A model generated the notes under the pieces. The model was not told the origin of the DNA. It was given only the letters and a program-made list of their open reading frames with translations, and searched no databases. A DNA stretch of 64,000 bases, taken from contig NZ_JABRWO010000001.1 of assembly GCF_013618625.1 (NCBI RefSeq), positions 186,001 to 250,000 of the forward strand. Direction: 5' to 3'. Position numbers and translations under genes: made by a program. Positions 36,593-45,874 of the stretch are shown here, in pieces; positions within the stretch are counted from its first letter, which is position 1; each line of letters begins with the position of its first letter. The stretch comes from Bremerella alba. GTDB lineage: Bacteria; Planctomycetota; Planctomycetia; Pirellulales; Pirellulaceae.

Positions 36593-39031
36593 ATGAATCA
36601 GCCTGATACCAAAGTTGTTTTGAAGATCGCCGCCGAGGCTCGGCGGCGGCATGGCGCTGCCCGAGAAGCGTTTCTGGAAGACACGTGCGGTACCGATCAG
36701 GTCCTGCGTAAGTTGGTCGAAGACAAGATCCGCCCTAAGCCGGCAGGCACCTTGGTTCCCGACCAAGTCAACATCAGCTCGACCCTCTCTGCCGAGCCTC
36801 CCTCGAAGCATTCGCTTCACCCCAGACCAGGCCTGACAGCACGCTACTTGCCCGGCACAAGCGTGCTAGTGCGTGTTTGGGCATCGCGACTTTATCGCAC
36901 GATCGCTATCGTGAGCGTCCTCGTGCTGATCATCTTGCTGGGGATCGGTTCGCGTTATCTCGTTTTTAACGAACTACGCAAGATCCGCGAGCAAGAGTTC
37001 ACCGCCCTGCTGGCCGCGGATGTTCAGGCCCTGACCTCCTGGATCGAAACTCGCAAAGAGCATGTTTCGGTCGTCGCCAAAGACGAAGACGTTCGCGAGG
37101 CGATCTTGACGCTGGTCAATCAAAAGCGAAAGCTGCGAGACGACTACTCGGCCAGCGCTGTCCAAGAACAGCTTCAATTCTTTCAACAACGATTCCCGAA
37201 GTTCACACGTCCCGTCAGCGACGTCAAGCAATTCATCGAAGCAAACGAGCCGATTACATTCGACCAGCGGCAAGAGCCCCTTCAAGATCACCCCGGCCTG
37301 ATTCCCGATGAAGGGGTGTACCTCGTTGCCGACGCAGCCGGAACCGTTCTGGCAGCGACGGAAGAAAAGGCGATTAACCAAACCTTGGTGGGCAGTCGTC
37401 GGCTGCAAATCTTTTCAGATGTCTTTCAAAACAAAGCCGGCTTCATTCCGCCGATGCGTCCAGAACAGGAAATGACCATCCCTGGCACGCGTCCTGATGT
37501 GGCATTCACGTGGGTTTACCAGCCGATCTACGACGACTTCAATGTGCCGTCGGCGATTCTCTGCTTCGGCTATTTTTCGATTGGCAACTTTACGAAGTCG
37601 CTCATTTCTGCCCGAACCGGCGAGACCGGCGAAGCGTATGCGTTCGATGCTAACGGTCTGATGTTGACCGAGAGCCGGTTTACCAAAGATCTCTGGCGGA
37701 TGGGAATCTTGCCGGAAGGAGAGCCATCGCGGGCCAATCTCATTCTCCGCCCGCCCCATGCTCAGCAGCACCCTAATCCCGAAAACCACCCTCGATTCAC
37801 GCGATTAATTGGCGAGGCAATCGCCGACCATGCGAACGGCATCAAGTCGGATGTCATGATGACCCCGTACCCCGACTACCGAGGGCGTCAGGCGGTCGGT
37901 GCCTGGCAGTGGATCGATGAATACAACTTTGGCGTCGCCTACGAAACCGAATCGCAGGAAGCGTTCCGCCCCTTCACTTACATTTCTTATGCCCAGTACG
38001 CATTACTGCTTTTGATCGCCGGGTTTGCCGGACTCGCCTATTACGCCGCAACCTCGCTCGTTCAAATGCGTCGCACCATTGGCGAGCACACCGTCGTCGG
38101 TGCCTATGAGCTGCTGCGAAAGATTGGTGAAGGAGGCATGGGTCAGGTTTATCTCGCGCGTCATCAAATGCTCAAGCGACCAACCGCCGTGAAGCTGATG
38201 CGGCCTGAGCAAACGGATGCCTCTTTGCTCAAACGGTTCGAGCGAGAAGTTCAGCTCTCGAGCCGCCTGAAGCATCCCAATACGGTCGAGATCTACGACT
38301 ATGGCAAGACGCCGGACGACCTCTTCTACTACGCGATGGAATACCTGGACGGCATCACTCTTGAAGTCCTCGTGCGGCAATATGGCTGGCAGCCGGTATC
38401 GCGTACGTTGTGGGTGATGCGGCAAGTGGCTGCCTCGCTTCGTGAAGCCCACGAGAGCGGCCTCATTCATCGCGACATCAAGCCGCTTAACATCATGCTT
38501 TGCCGCGCCGGCGGCGAGTACGACGTCGCGAAGGTCCTAGACTTCGGCCTGGTGAAAAACCTTTCGGCCGATCCCGGTGCCACCATCGTGACCACCACGA
38601 CCGAGATCAGCGGAACGCCGATGTATATTCCGCCCGAGCGTGTCAAAAACCCGACCCAGGCCGATCCCCGCGTCGATATTTATGCCCTCGGTGCGACCGT
38701 CTTCTTCATGCTCACCGGGCAGACCATCTTCAGCGCTGCCAGCGCGGTGGATGTCTTGGTGCAGATAGTCACCAAACCAATCCCCTCGGTGAAAGAGGCT
38801 TCCGACCGCATCATTCCCGATGCCCTGCAAGACCTCATCTCACGCTGCCTGGCCAAGGATCCGAAGGATCGTCCTCAGACAGTCGAAGAAGTGCTTAAGG
38901 AAGTCGAAAAGCTGATGGACGACTTCCCCTGGACCCAACAAGAGGCCGAAGACTGGTGGGAACACAACATCCCGGTCGACGAGCTCTTTGAAATGGCGAT
39001 CCGCGAACCAGAAGATAGGCCCGCGCTGTAA
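36593..39031 (+). CDS. receptor-type Ser/Thr protein kinase with extracytoplasmic Cache-like domain
   Basis: Membrane kinase of 812 residues with sensor before kinase. Residues 1-50 keep the helical segment AAREAFLEDTCGTDQVLRKLV found at the N-terminus of many planctomycete kinases. A membrane helix is at about 103-123, a large extracytoplasmic region at about 125-460 resembles a double Cache sensor (GVYLVADAAGTVLAAT, ARTGETGEAYAFDANGLML), a second helix is at 466-488, and a Hanks-type kinase domain covers about 502-775: GEGGMGQVY loop, AVKLM lysine, HRDIKPLNIM, and DFGL. All catalytic residues are present. It therefore resembles a histidine-kinase receptor with the output changed to Ser/Thr phosphorylation. 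Ligand unknown. Confidence 0.9.
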   Translation: MNQPDTKVVLKIAAEARRRHGAAREAFLEDTCGTDQVLRKLVEDKIRPKPAGTLVPDQVNISSTLSAEPPSKHSLHPRPGLTARYLPGTSVLVRVWASRLYRTIAIVSVLVLIILLGIGSRYLVFNELRKIREQEFTALLAADVQALTSWIETRKEHVSVVAKDEDVREAILTLVNQKRKLRDDYSASAVQEQLQFFQQRFPKFTRPVSDVKQFIEANEPITFDQRQEPLQDHPGLIPDEGVYLVADAAGTVLAATEEKAINQTLVGSRRLQIFSDVFQNKAGFIPPMRPEQEMTIPGTRPDVAFTWVYQPIYDDFNVPSAILCFGYFSIGNFTKSLISARTGETGEAYAFDANGLMLTESRFTKDLWRMGILPEGEPSRANLILRPPHAQQHPNPENHPRFTRLIGEAIADHANGIKSDVMMTPYPDYRGRQAVGAWQWIDEYNFGVAYETESQEAFRPFTYISYAQYALLLLIAGFAGLAYYAATSLVQMRRTIGEHTVVGAYELLRKIGEGGMGQVYLARHQMLKRPTAVKLMRPEQTDASLLKRFEREVQLSSRLKHPNTVEIYDYGKTPDDLFYYAMEYLDGITLEVLVRQYGWQPVSRTLWVMRQVAASLREAHESGLIHRDIKPLNIMLCRAGGEYDVAKVLDFGLVKNLSADPGATIVTTTTEISGTPMYIPPERVKNPTQADPRVDIYALGATVFFMLTGQTIFSAASAVDVLVQIVTKPIPSVKEASDRIIPDALQDLISRCLAKDPKDRPQTVEEVLKEVEKLMDDFPWTQQEAEDWWEHNIPVDELFEMAIREPEDRPAL

Positions 39032-39142
39032 CGCCGCATCAAATAAGCAACGCCGACAAGCGGCTCATGCAAGAACGCAATCGAACCGCCAAGCTCTCAT
39101 CCTTCTTCCAGCCAAGGCGTGCCATCCGTTCTAAGGGGCTTC

Positions 39143-39592
39143 CTAGCGAACACTGACGGCGATCTCGTGGATCTTACGCACCATCGAATGCAGACCGTTC
39201 GATCGCGCCGGCACCAGGTGATTCTCAAGCTTCAACGTATCGAACAGGCCCCGCAGATCGAAATCGAGAATCTCTTGCGGGCTCTTGCCGGAAAGCAACA
39301 TCACCAGGATGCCCACCAAACCTTTCACGATATGGGCGTCGCTATCGGCTTGAAAGACAATCTTCGTGGCCTGACCATCGGCTTCAACAACCTTGGGAAC
39401 CAGCCAAACCTGGCTCTGGCATCCCTGCACTTTGAATTCGTCGCGACGCAATTCATCTGGCAAATCGGGAAGCTCACGTCCCAACTCGATAATCAACTTC
39501 AGCCGCTCCTCTTTGGTTTCAGCGAACTCGAAGTCGTCGATCAATTCTTCCGCGGTCAGTGTTGGCGGTTCGTTCAAGGTGAATCTCTTCAT
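39143..39592 (-). CDS. SufE-family Fe-S assembly protein
   Basis: Protein of 149 residues that matches SufE/CsdE, which accepts persulfide sulfur from a cysteine desulfurase and stimulates Fe-S cluster assembly. The active-site cysteine is in VQGCQSQVW (about residue 57). The remaining fold (helix FAETKEERLKLIIELG, then LVGILVMLLSGKSPQEIL) is intact and of normal length. No sufS gene is next to it; the following gene on this strand's upstream side is the thioredoxin-like protein at 39640, 47 bases away. Confidence 0.92.
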   Translation of the reverse strand: MKRFTLNEPPTLTAEELIDDFEFAETKEERLKLIIELGRELPDLPDELRRDEFKVQGCQSQVWLVPKVVEADGQATKIVFQADSDAHIVKGLVGILVMLLSGKSPQEILDFDLRGLFDTLKLENHLVPARSNGLHSMVRKIHEIAVSVR

Positions 39593-39639
39593 TTCAATCG
39601 AATAAATCGTCTGCTCGATACGAGGGTACTGCCCCTATT

Positions 39640-40221
39640 CTAGTCGCCGTGCTTTTCTCGAAGACGGGTCGACGTGCGACAAATCCATTGATGGCGTTCG
39701 AATTGATCGATCCACTCGGCCAACACGCTACTAGTCAGGGGATCCATTTGCCCGGCGGTCCCCAGCGAGATGCCGGTGCTGCACGCGGCTCCTCCTAGCT
39801 TCTCGACCATCTGACGGTATTTGACCAGGGTGCGATCACCGTACATGCCGGTCACTTGATCATCTTCGTTCAAAAAGACGGTGACCGGAACACGATTTCC
39901 GCCGCACACTTTGATTGCTTCTTTCAAATCATCGGGGGCATCATCCCGATCAATATAGCGAACCGTGATGTGGGGGGATGCCTCTTCAATTACCTGAAAC
40001 ATCGGACACTGATCGACACAATCACCACACCAGGCCCCAGCCAGGCAAAGGACGTGCATCTCGCGAGTGAAGCTTGCCAGCAAGGTCTTTTGGGCTTCAC
40101 TGAGGGACAGCGTCTCGCGTTTAGCATTCCAACGCGTTTGCTGATTCTCGTTGGCATACTTTGCCAGGAAGTCAACGTACGATTTGCCAGAGGAAAACAG
40201 GGTAGGCCAGTCTAAGGGCAT
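39640..40221 (-). CDS. thioredoxin-family protein (CGDC)
   Basis: Cytoplasmic protein of 193 residues with a thioredoxin fold. The motif AWCGDCVDQCP at about residue 64-74 has the CxxC pair as CGDC, and the cis-Pro is in GNRVPVTVFL. This CGDC variant occurs in a thioredoxin group of planctomycetes and other bacteria whose partners are not known. It has no signal peptide. Located upstream of sufE on the same strand, so a role in supplying or protecting cysteine thiols is possible but unproven. Confidence 0.85.
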   Translation of the reverse strand: MPLDWPTLFSSGKSYVDFLAKYANENQQTRWNAKRETLSLSEAQKTLLASFTREMHVLCLAGAWCGDCVDQCPMFQVIEEASPHITVRYIDRDDAPDDLKEAIKVCGGNRVPVTVFLNEDDQVTGMYGDRTLVKYRQMVEKLGGAACSTGISLGTAGQMDPLTSSVLAEWIDQFERHQWICRTSTRLREKHGD

Positions 40222-40768
40222 AGTTCTCTCAAAATTAAAAAATGGTTCTTTGCGTGAGTCTCTTCAAGGTGGCCACAATTGGCCCACGTTTGAAGTTTTC
40301 AGTGTTCGGTTTTTCAGTAAGAAGCAGGCTTTTGATCTCTTCTCTTCACTTTTGCTGAAAACGGAATACTGAAAACTTCAGGCTTCGTCCTTCTGATCAC
40401 GGGTACCCGCACATTCGCGTCAGGGCCGATGCATTTGAAGGCAGCACCTGCGTGCATTTTAGGCAGCAAGCGGGTGGCTGATTAGGGGCGGTCAAAAAAA
40501 CTACAGGCCGTTTTCTGCCCGAAAACCGGGTAATCAGCCAATTTTGCCCCGTTTTATCGACCCGCAGCTCAATTGGCACACCGAATGCATCTAATGTCTG
40601 GCGAAAGCGAATCAGAAGGAGATTCGGAACCGGTCGCGAAGGATCGTGTACCTCGGACTTCTCTCTTCTGAATAGCATACGATGCTTGCCCCGTGCTTCT
40701 GAGACAAGGAGTGCCGTCAGGGCTGGGGACAAGCTCAACGGCTTCGCTTTTCAACCGAACAAAATTTG

Positions 40769-40898
40769 CAGATCATCTCCAAGTGATCTGAACCGAACAG
40801 TGTGGAAGCATGATGGGGTGTTGTTCGTGTGCAGTGGGGCTGCCGCGAACGGTAGTCGAGGTTGAGGAGGTTTTGCCTCCTTAACCTCGGCTATTTTT
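40769..40898 (+). ncRNA. candidate structured small RNA with its own terminator
   Basis: Three hairpins follow each other on the plus strand with no protein gene upstream on that strand. The first is CAGATCA/TGATCTG (40769-40790, perfect 7 bp). The second runs from GTTCG at 40823 to CGAAC at 40850 with an inner GCAG/CTGC stem. The third is a strong terminator at 40857-40898. The nearest plus-strand gene upstream ends at 39031, and the genes between are on the other strand. The 5' end is unknown, and no known RNA family (SRP, tmRNA, 6S, RNase P) was recognised. Confidence 0.45.
40857..40898 (+). terminator. strong rho-independent terminator without an upstream gene
   Basis: 14-bp stem (40857-40870 with 40876-40889, one G-U) closed by loop TTTTG and followed by a TATTTTTAT tail. 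It reads on the plus strand only and sits 180 bases before the glnB sigma-54 promoter, insulating it from upstream transcription or ending a small RNA. Confidence 0.9.
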
Positions 40899-41080
40899 AT
40901 GCGCTAAAGCATATTCTATGGAACTTTTTCCTGTCACCATCTTAGGCACGTTTCCCGCTTGGCTGCTAATTTGTCACGCAGACTCTTGCGACCGGGCATC
41001 ACTTTTTAGAAAAGTTTTACTGACTTAAACCGTTATCTCCTTGATGCTTACGCATCGACCCCACATACTAACCGCTGAAT

Positions 41081-41096
41081 TGGCATAACGGTTGCA
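41081..41096 (+). promoter_or_regulatory. sigma-54 promoter of glnB
   Basis: TGGCATAACGGTTGCA matches the -24/-12 consensus (TGGC, seven bases, TTGCA) with the exact required spacing, on the coding strand 145 bases before the glnB ATG. Transcription would start near 41,107-41,109, leaving a leader of about 130 nt. Confidence 0.85.
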
Positions 41097-41210
41097 AACA
41101 ACCGAAAGCAATGGACAAATAGGTCACCCGCTCATCATGCACTCGCTCTCCGCCTTGTTTAGTGCATGGCTCCACTATGAAAGAGCATCCGTTGCGACCT
41201 GTCCTTATAA

Positions 41211-41579
<369 letters not shown>

Positions 41580-41648
41580 TCGCCGATTCACATTAGTCGC
41601 ATCGGCCAAGCGCACGGCCCTTCGACCACCAAGTCACTCCCCCTGGAA

Positions 41649-41678
41649 AAGCCGGCCCTTCATGGGTCGGCTTTTTTT
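41649..41678 (+). terminator. rho-independent terminator of glnB
   Basis: AAGCCGGCCC (41649-41658) pairs with GGGTCGGCTT (41664-41673) over 10 bp including one G-U, followed by seven T (41672-41678). It lies 70 bases past glnB. Confidence 0.92.
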
Positions 41679-41704
41679 ATGAAGCTTTCCGTCCCTTGGC
41701 ATCT

Positions 41705-42097
41705 TTAGTAGTGATCGGCAGTCGAGCGACTCGATCGGCGACGATTTGAATACAGACGCATCCGCCGCGGTGAAGCCGGCTGGCTTTCATCAATCACATG
41801 CCCTGATAGCAATCGATAGAAGAACAAGATCGTAAAGGCCCCGCCGGTGGCAACGGCGAATCCCATCGGACTTAGCGGCGAGACTTTGTAGCCTTCAAAA
41901 AAGAGCGACAGCATTCCGCAACCAATTACCGAGCCGCCAATTCCCATCGCTAACGTAGCAATCGGCCCACCAGGATCTCGGCCTGGCATAATCGCTTTGG
42001 CAAACAACCCTGTCAGCGTACCGAAACCTACCCAAGTCAGAAACAGATTGGCCCACGCTTCAAAATGCTCGGATACCTGTAATGCCTCGTCACCCAT
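41705..42097 (-). CDS. small membrane protein, GlsB/YeaQ-like
   Basis: Membrane protein of 130 residues with three hydrophobic stretches at about 17-35, 45-68 and 77-97 and a basic Arg/Ser-rich tail. The segment GLFAKAIMPGRDPGG followed by a Gly-rich helix (LAMGIGGSVIGCG) resembles the GlsB/YeaQ/YmgE family (transglycosylase-associated), which is of unknown function and linked to stress. The likeness is to the family pattern only; the long tail is unusual. Transcribed toward glnB and convergent with it. Confidence 0.65.
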   Translation of the reverse strand: MGDEALQVSEHFEAWANLFLTWVGFGTLTGLFAKAIMPGRDPGGPIATLAMGIGGSVIGCGMLSLFFEGYKVSPLSPMGFAVATGGAFTILFFYRLLSGHVIDESQPASPRRMRLYSNRRRSSRSTADHY

Positions 42098-42387
42098 AAC
42101 CGCCTACTTTTTCCATGCTAGCAACTGGGGATGAATCTCCCCGCGAGAAGTCGACATAAGATAGATGTCGTCAACTGCGGCTCAAAAATTTGCCGATTAT
42201 GCCGATCGATTGGGAAAAGACATCTTTCCCCCTGGCAGGAAGTGGTAATCGTGAGATAACGGCTATAATAGTAGAGAGAGCGTGCGGCCCAACGAGATCG
42301 ATCGTCAGGCGTCGCACCTTTCGCTGGTCCCGGAGGGATCAGCCCCCTAATCATGCGATCGCACGGTTTTCTTCGCGGAGGTGTCTT

Positions 42388-42996
42388 ATGCGAACCCTTA
42401 TCCCGATGTTCGCCTTGTCGCTGTGTGCGGCAGTTGTTCTTGGATGCACGAAGTTTAATGCCTCGGAACTCGCCGACGAGACAAGCGGCACGTTGGCTTC
42501 CGATGCTCGGTCGAATCAAGTTGTCTCGCTGCAACTGGGCCAACAGCCCGGCGCGTTTCAGGTAGAGGATGTCACCGGCCCCGCAGCGGGTGAGTTTCTC
42601 TGTTATCGTTGCAAATACAGCGGCAAGCCCACGGTCGTTATCTTCGCCCGCGAAGTGAACGATTCGGTCACCAGCCTGGTTCAGCAGATGGACCGCAAGG
42701 TCGCCGAGAACGCCGACAAGAAGCTTTCTGCGTTCATGGTTGTCGTGGGCGAGGACACCGATCAGATCAAGCCCACGCTGCAGCGCGTTCAAGTTTCTCA
42801 AAACATCGTGAACACGCCGTTGACTGTCTTCAATGAAAAGGAAGGCCCCGCCGGCTATGGCCTTTCCCCGCAGGCTCGCATCCAAGTCATGATGTGGAAT
42901 GACGACGGCCTGAAGGTCAATAAGCCACTTGCGGCTCACCTCTCCAAGGAAGAAATCTCCGAGATCGTCAGTCAGGCCAACGAAATCCTGAACTAA
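42388..42996 (+). CDS. lipoprotein with CxxC and thioredoxin-like domain
   Basis: Protein of 202 residues. The start is ATG 42388 (GGAGGTG five bases upstream), not the longer frame from 42190. The N-terminus is a lipoprotein signal with LGC at residue 18-20. The mature part begins with a short linker and then has LCYRCKYSGKP, a CxxC pair at the start of a predicted beta-alpha-beta unit (VVIFAREVND...LSAFMVVVGED), similar to a thioredoxin or AhpC-like fold. A redox role at the envelope is inference. Followed 171 bases later by ada on the same strand. Confidence 0.78.
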   Translation: MRTLIPMFALSLCAAVVLGCTKFNASELADETSGTLASDARSNQVVSLQLGQQPGAFQVEDVTGPAAGEFLCYRCKYSGKPTVVIFAREVNDSVTSLVQQMDRKVAENADKKLSAFMVVVGEDTDQIKPTLQRVQVSQNIVNTPLTVFNEKEGPAGYGLSPQARIQVMMWNDDGLKVNKPLAAHLSKEEISEIVSQANEILN

Positions 42997-43167
42997 GCCA
43001 ACTTGGATCAACCTCAGGGCCTCAAAGCGGATAATGCAATCAGGCCTGAATCCGATGGCAAGTCTCTATCTGAGATCACCTCAACCCAAGAGCCGCTTCT
43101 TTCGCATTCCGAATTGTTTGTTCCGTTTCCGGTCGCAGGCTCAGGCAGGCGTTCCTATAGTGACCAC

Positions 43168-44241
43168 ATGAACGCCACGATCACGCTTCCCGATTTCGAA
43201 ACCATGTACCAGGCCATCGTCGACCGCGACGCCGCGATGGAAGGTCTCTTCGTTGTCGCTGTGAAAACGACGGGAATCTTTTGCCGGCCTGGCTGCAAAG
43301 CGAAAACCCCCAAGCGCGAGAACGTCGAGTTCTTCGCCACCGCCGACGAGGCGTCCGCTGGCGGTTATCGCCCCTGCAAACGCTGCCGCCCGACCGAGCC
43401 TGCTGGCAGTGTGCCGGCCTGGCTAACCAAGCTGATCGAAGCCCTCGAAGCCGATCCGTCGCGCCGCTGGACCAACGCCGACCTGACCACGATGGGGCTT
43501 TCGCCGATCCGCGTTCGTCGTTGGTTTCAAATGCACTACCGGATGACCTTTCACGCTTACCTTCGTACCCGGCGGATAGGCCTGGCAGTCGACATGCTGC
43601 AAACCGGCCAAGACGTCACCTCCGTCGCATGGGATAGCGGTTACGAGTCGCTCAGCGGTTTTCGCGATAGTCTCCGCAAATGGACCGGGCAGACGCCTAC
43701 GAGCATCAAGCAGGGCGAGCCGATCCTGGTCGACCGCCTTTTAACTCCGCTGGGCCCTATGCTAGCCGCCGGAAGCGACGCCGGGCTGTGCCTGCTGGAG
43801 TTCGCCGATCGCAAGATGCTGCCGAAGCAGTTCGAGCGGATCAGCAAGCTTTTCGCTCAACCCATTCTGCCCGGCACGCACCCTGTGCTGACCCTTGCGG
43901 CAGAGCAGATCCAGCAATACTTCGACGGAACACGAGCCGAGTTCACCCTTCCCTTGCGTCTGGACGGGACCTCCTTTCAAGAGACCGTGTGGAACAATCT
44001 GCTCGAAATTCCCTATGGCCAGACCAGCTCTTACAAACAGTTGGCCCAGCAGGTCGGCAAGCCCAACGCATCCAGGGCCATCGGCCGCACCAACGGCGAT
44101 AACCGCCTGGCGATCGTCGTGCCATGCCATCGCGTCGTTCGCAGCGATGGTCACCTGTGCGGCTATGCCGGCGGTCTCTGGCGAAAAAAATGGCTGCTGG
44201 AACACGAACGAAAGGCCAAGCAAACTCAGCTGCCCCTATGA
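43168..44241 (+). CDS. ada: Ada: methyl-DNA repair methyltransferase and regulator
   Basis: Bifunctional DNA alkylation-repair protein of 357 residues. The N-terminal Ada domain carries the methyl-phosphotriester-acceptor Cys and zinc ligands in GIFCRPGCKAKTPKREN and PCKRCRP; an AraC-type helix-turn-helix lies at about 95-170 (GLSPIRVRRWFQMHY, VAWDSGYESLSGF); the O6-methylguanine methyltransferase domain at about 185-350 has the acceptor Cys in VVPCHRVV and the ASRAIGRTN loop. All parts are intact, so the protein can repair both lesions and act as a methylation-triggered activator. ATG 43168 is preferred to the TTG-started extension at 43003. Confidence 0.95.
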   Translation: MNATITLPDFETMYQAIVDRDAAMEGLFVVAVKTTGIFCRPGCKAKTPKRENVEFFATADEASAGGYRPCKRCRPTEPAGSVPAWLTKLIEALEADPSRRWTNADLTTMGLSPIRVRRWFQMHYRMTFHAYLRTRRIGLAVDMLQTGQDVTSVAWDSGYESLSGFRDSLRKWTGQTPTSIKQGEPILVDRLLTPLGPMLAAGSDAGLCLLEFADRKMLPKQFERISKLFAQPILPGTHPVLTLAAEQIQQYFDGTRAEFTLPLRLDGTSFQETVWNNLLEIPYGQTSSYKQLAQQVGKPNASRAIGRTNGDNRLAIVVPCHRVVRSDGHLCGYAGGLWRKKWLLEHERKAKQTQLPL

Positions 44242-44284
44242 GGTACCCTAGACCCTTCCGCGTTCTTCGCTTCCAATAAGGGAC

Positions 44285-45874
44285 ATGAACGAAACGCCTA
44301 AATCAACGCCAGCGGCAACCTCTTCCGCTAAACGTGGTCTCGTCGGAGATGGCACCCATCTCGGGTTGATGGACTACCTTCGCAAAATCCTCAACGCCCA
44401 GGTCTACGACGTCGCTCACGAGTCTGCACTCGAGCGGGCCGGTAAGCTTTCCGAGCGTTTGCAAAACAATGTCTGGCTGAAACGCGAGGACAGCCAAAAG
44501 GTGTTCAGTTTCAAGCTGCGTGGGGCCTACAACAAAATGGCCCAGCTCACACCGCAGCAGCTTGAACGTGGCGTTATCTGCGCTTCGGCAGGCAACCACG
44601 CCCAAGGGGTGGCGCTCGCGGCAACGCATCTTGGTTGTACGGCGACCATTGTCATGCCGACGACCACTCCTAAACTCAAAATCGAGGCGGTCAAAGCGTT
44701 GGGGGGCAATGTCGTGCTGCATGGCGAAAGCTTCACCGATGCCAACCAGCACGCCAGCGAATTGAGCAGCACCAACGAGATGACCTTCGTGCATCCCTTT
44801 GACGATCCCGACGTGATCGCCGGTCAGGGCACCATCGCGATGGAAATCTTGCGGCAACATCAAAAGCCGATCCACGCCATCTTTGTCGCCATCGGCGGCG
44901 GCGGCATGATCTCGGGCGTGGCCGCCTACATCAAAGCGGTTCGGCCGGAAATCAAAGTCATCGGCGTTCAGACCAACGACTCCGACGCGATGGTCCGCAG
45001 CGTGAAACAAGGCAAACGAATTCAGCTTACGGATGTGGGCCTCTTTTCCGACGGCACTGCGGTGAAGCAGGTCGGTGAAGAGACCTTCCGAATTACCAAA
45101 GCTCTGGTCGACGAATTTGTCGTCGTCGATACCGACGCCGTTTGCGCCGCGATTAAGGACGTTTTCGAGGATACTCGCAGCATTCTCGAGCCTGCCGGAG
45201 CGCTCAGCGTCGCTGGCCTCAAGCAGTATGCGTCCAAACATCATTTGCTAGCCGATACGCTCATCGCCGTCACGTGCGGGGCGAACATGAACTTCGACCG
45301 GCTTCGCTTTGTGGCCGAGCGTGCAGAGGTGGGTGAAGAACGGGAAGCCCTCTTCGCGGTCACCATTCCTGAACGCAAAGGAAGCTTCAAGCGGCTGTGC
45401 GAACTGATCGGTCCGCGGGCCGTAACCGAGTTCAACTACCGCATCTCCGATTCGAATGTGGCTCACGTGTTTGTGGGTCTGGCAGTCAACAATCGGGAAG
45501 AAGCCAAGCGAATCGCCGAGGAACTTCGTACTAGCGGATTCGATACGTTGGATCTCACCGACGACGAACTTTCCAAGCTGCATGTCCGGCACCTGGTGGG
45601 TGGCCATAGCAAAATGGCAGCCAACGAGCATCTCTACCGCTTTGTCTTTCCCGAGCGGCCAGGGGCCTTGATGAAGTTCCTGTCTGCCATGCCCAGCGAT
45701 TGGAATATTAGCTTATTCCATTATCGTAACCAAGGCGCCGACTACGGGCGGATTCTGGTGGGATTACAGATCCCCAGTGACGCCAAAACCGAGTTTCAAG
45801 ACTTCATCGAGAGCATCGCGTATCCGTGTGTCGAAGAAACCGAGAACCCGGTCTACCGGTTGTTTCTCGCCTAA
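44285..45874 (+). CDS. ilvA: threonine ammonia-lyase, biosynthetic
   Basis: PLP enzyme that deaminates threonine to 2-oxobutyrate, first step of isoleucine synthesis. 529 residues: the PLP lysine is in FSFKLRGAYN (about residue 78), SAGNHAQGVA binds substrate, and GGGGMISG binds the phosphate of PLP. The C-terminal 190 residues form two ACT-like regulatory subdomains (VTIPERKGSFKRLCELI and FVFPERPGALMKFLSAM), the mark of the isoleucine-inhibited biosynthetic form. AAGGGAC precedes ATG 44285. Its stop overlaps the convergent cytochrome gene by 4 bases. Confidence 0.96.
   Translation: MNETPKSTPAATSSAKRGLVGDGTHLGLMDYLRKILNAQVYDVAHESALERAGKLSERLQNNVWLKREDSQKVFSFKLRGAYNKMAQLTPQQLERGVICASAGNHAQGVALAATHLGCTATIVMPTTTPKLKIEAVKALGGNVVLHGESFTDANQHASELSSTNEMTFVHPFDDPDVIAGQGTIAMEILRQHQKPIHAIFVAIGGGGMISGVAAYIKAVRPEIKVIGVQTNDSDAMVRSVKQGKRIQLTDVGLFSDGTAVKQVGEETFRITKALVDEFVVVDTDAVCAAIKDVFEDTRSILEPAGALSVAGLKQYASKHHLLADTLIAVTCGANMNFDRLRFVAERAEVGEEREALFAVTIPERKGSFKRLCELIGPRAVTEFNYRISDSNVAHVFVGLAVNNREEAKRIAEELRTSGFDTLDLTDDELSKLHVRHLVGGHSKMAANEHLYRFVFPERPGALMKFLSAMPSDWNISLFHYRNQGADYGRILVGLQIPSDAKTEFQDFIESIAYPCVEETENPVYRLFLA

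Larger units (their letters stand above)
40222..41080. other. long intergenic region upstream of glnB
   Basis: About 860 bases without a strongly supported protein gene. It contains the candidate structured RNA with terminator at 40,769-40,898. A minus-strand frame at 40397-40678 is discussed under rejected items. The glnB promoter starts at 41,081. Confidence 0.5.

Noticed and set aside
40397-40678. Minus-strand frame of 93 codons in the intergenic region before glnB
   Set aside because: The predicted protein is weakly plausible but has no recognised family and a poor ribosome site; the longer version needs a TTG start. Not enough support.
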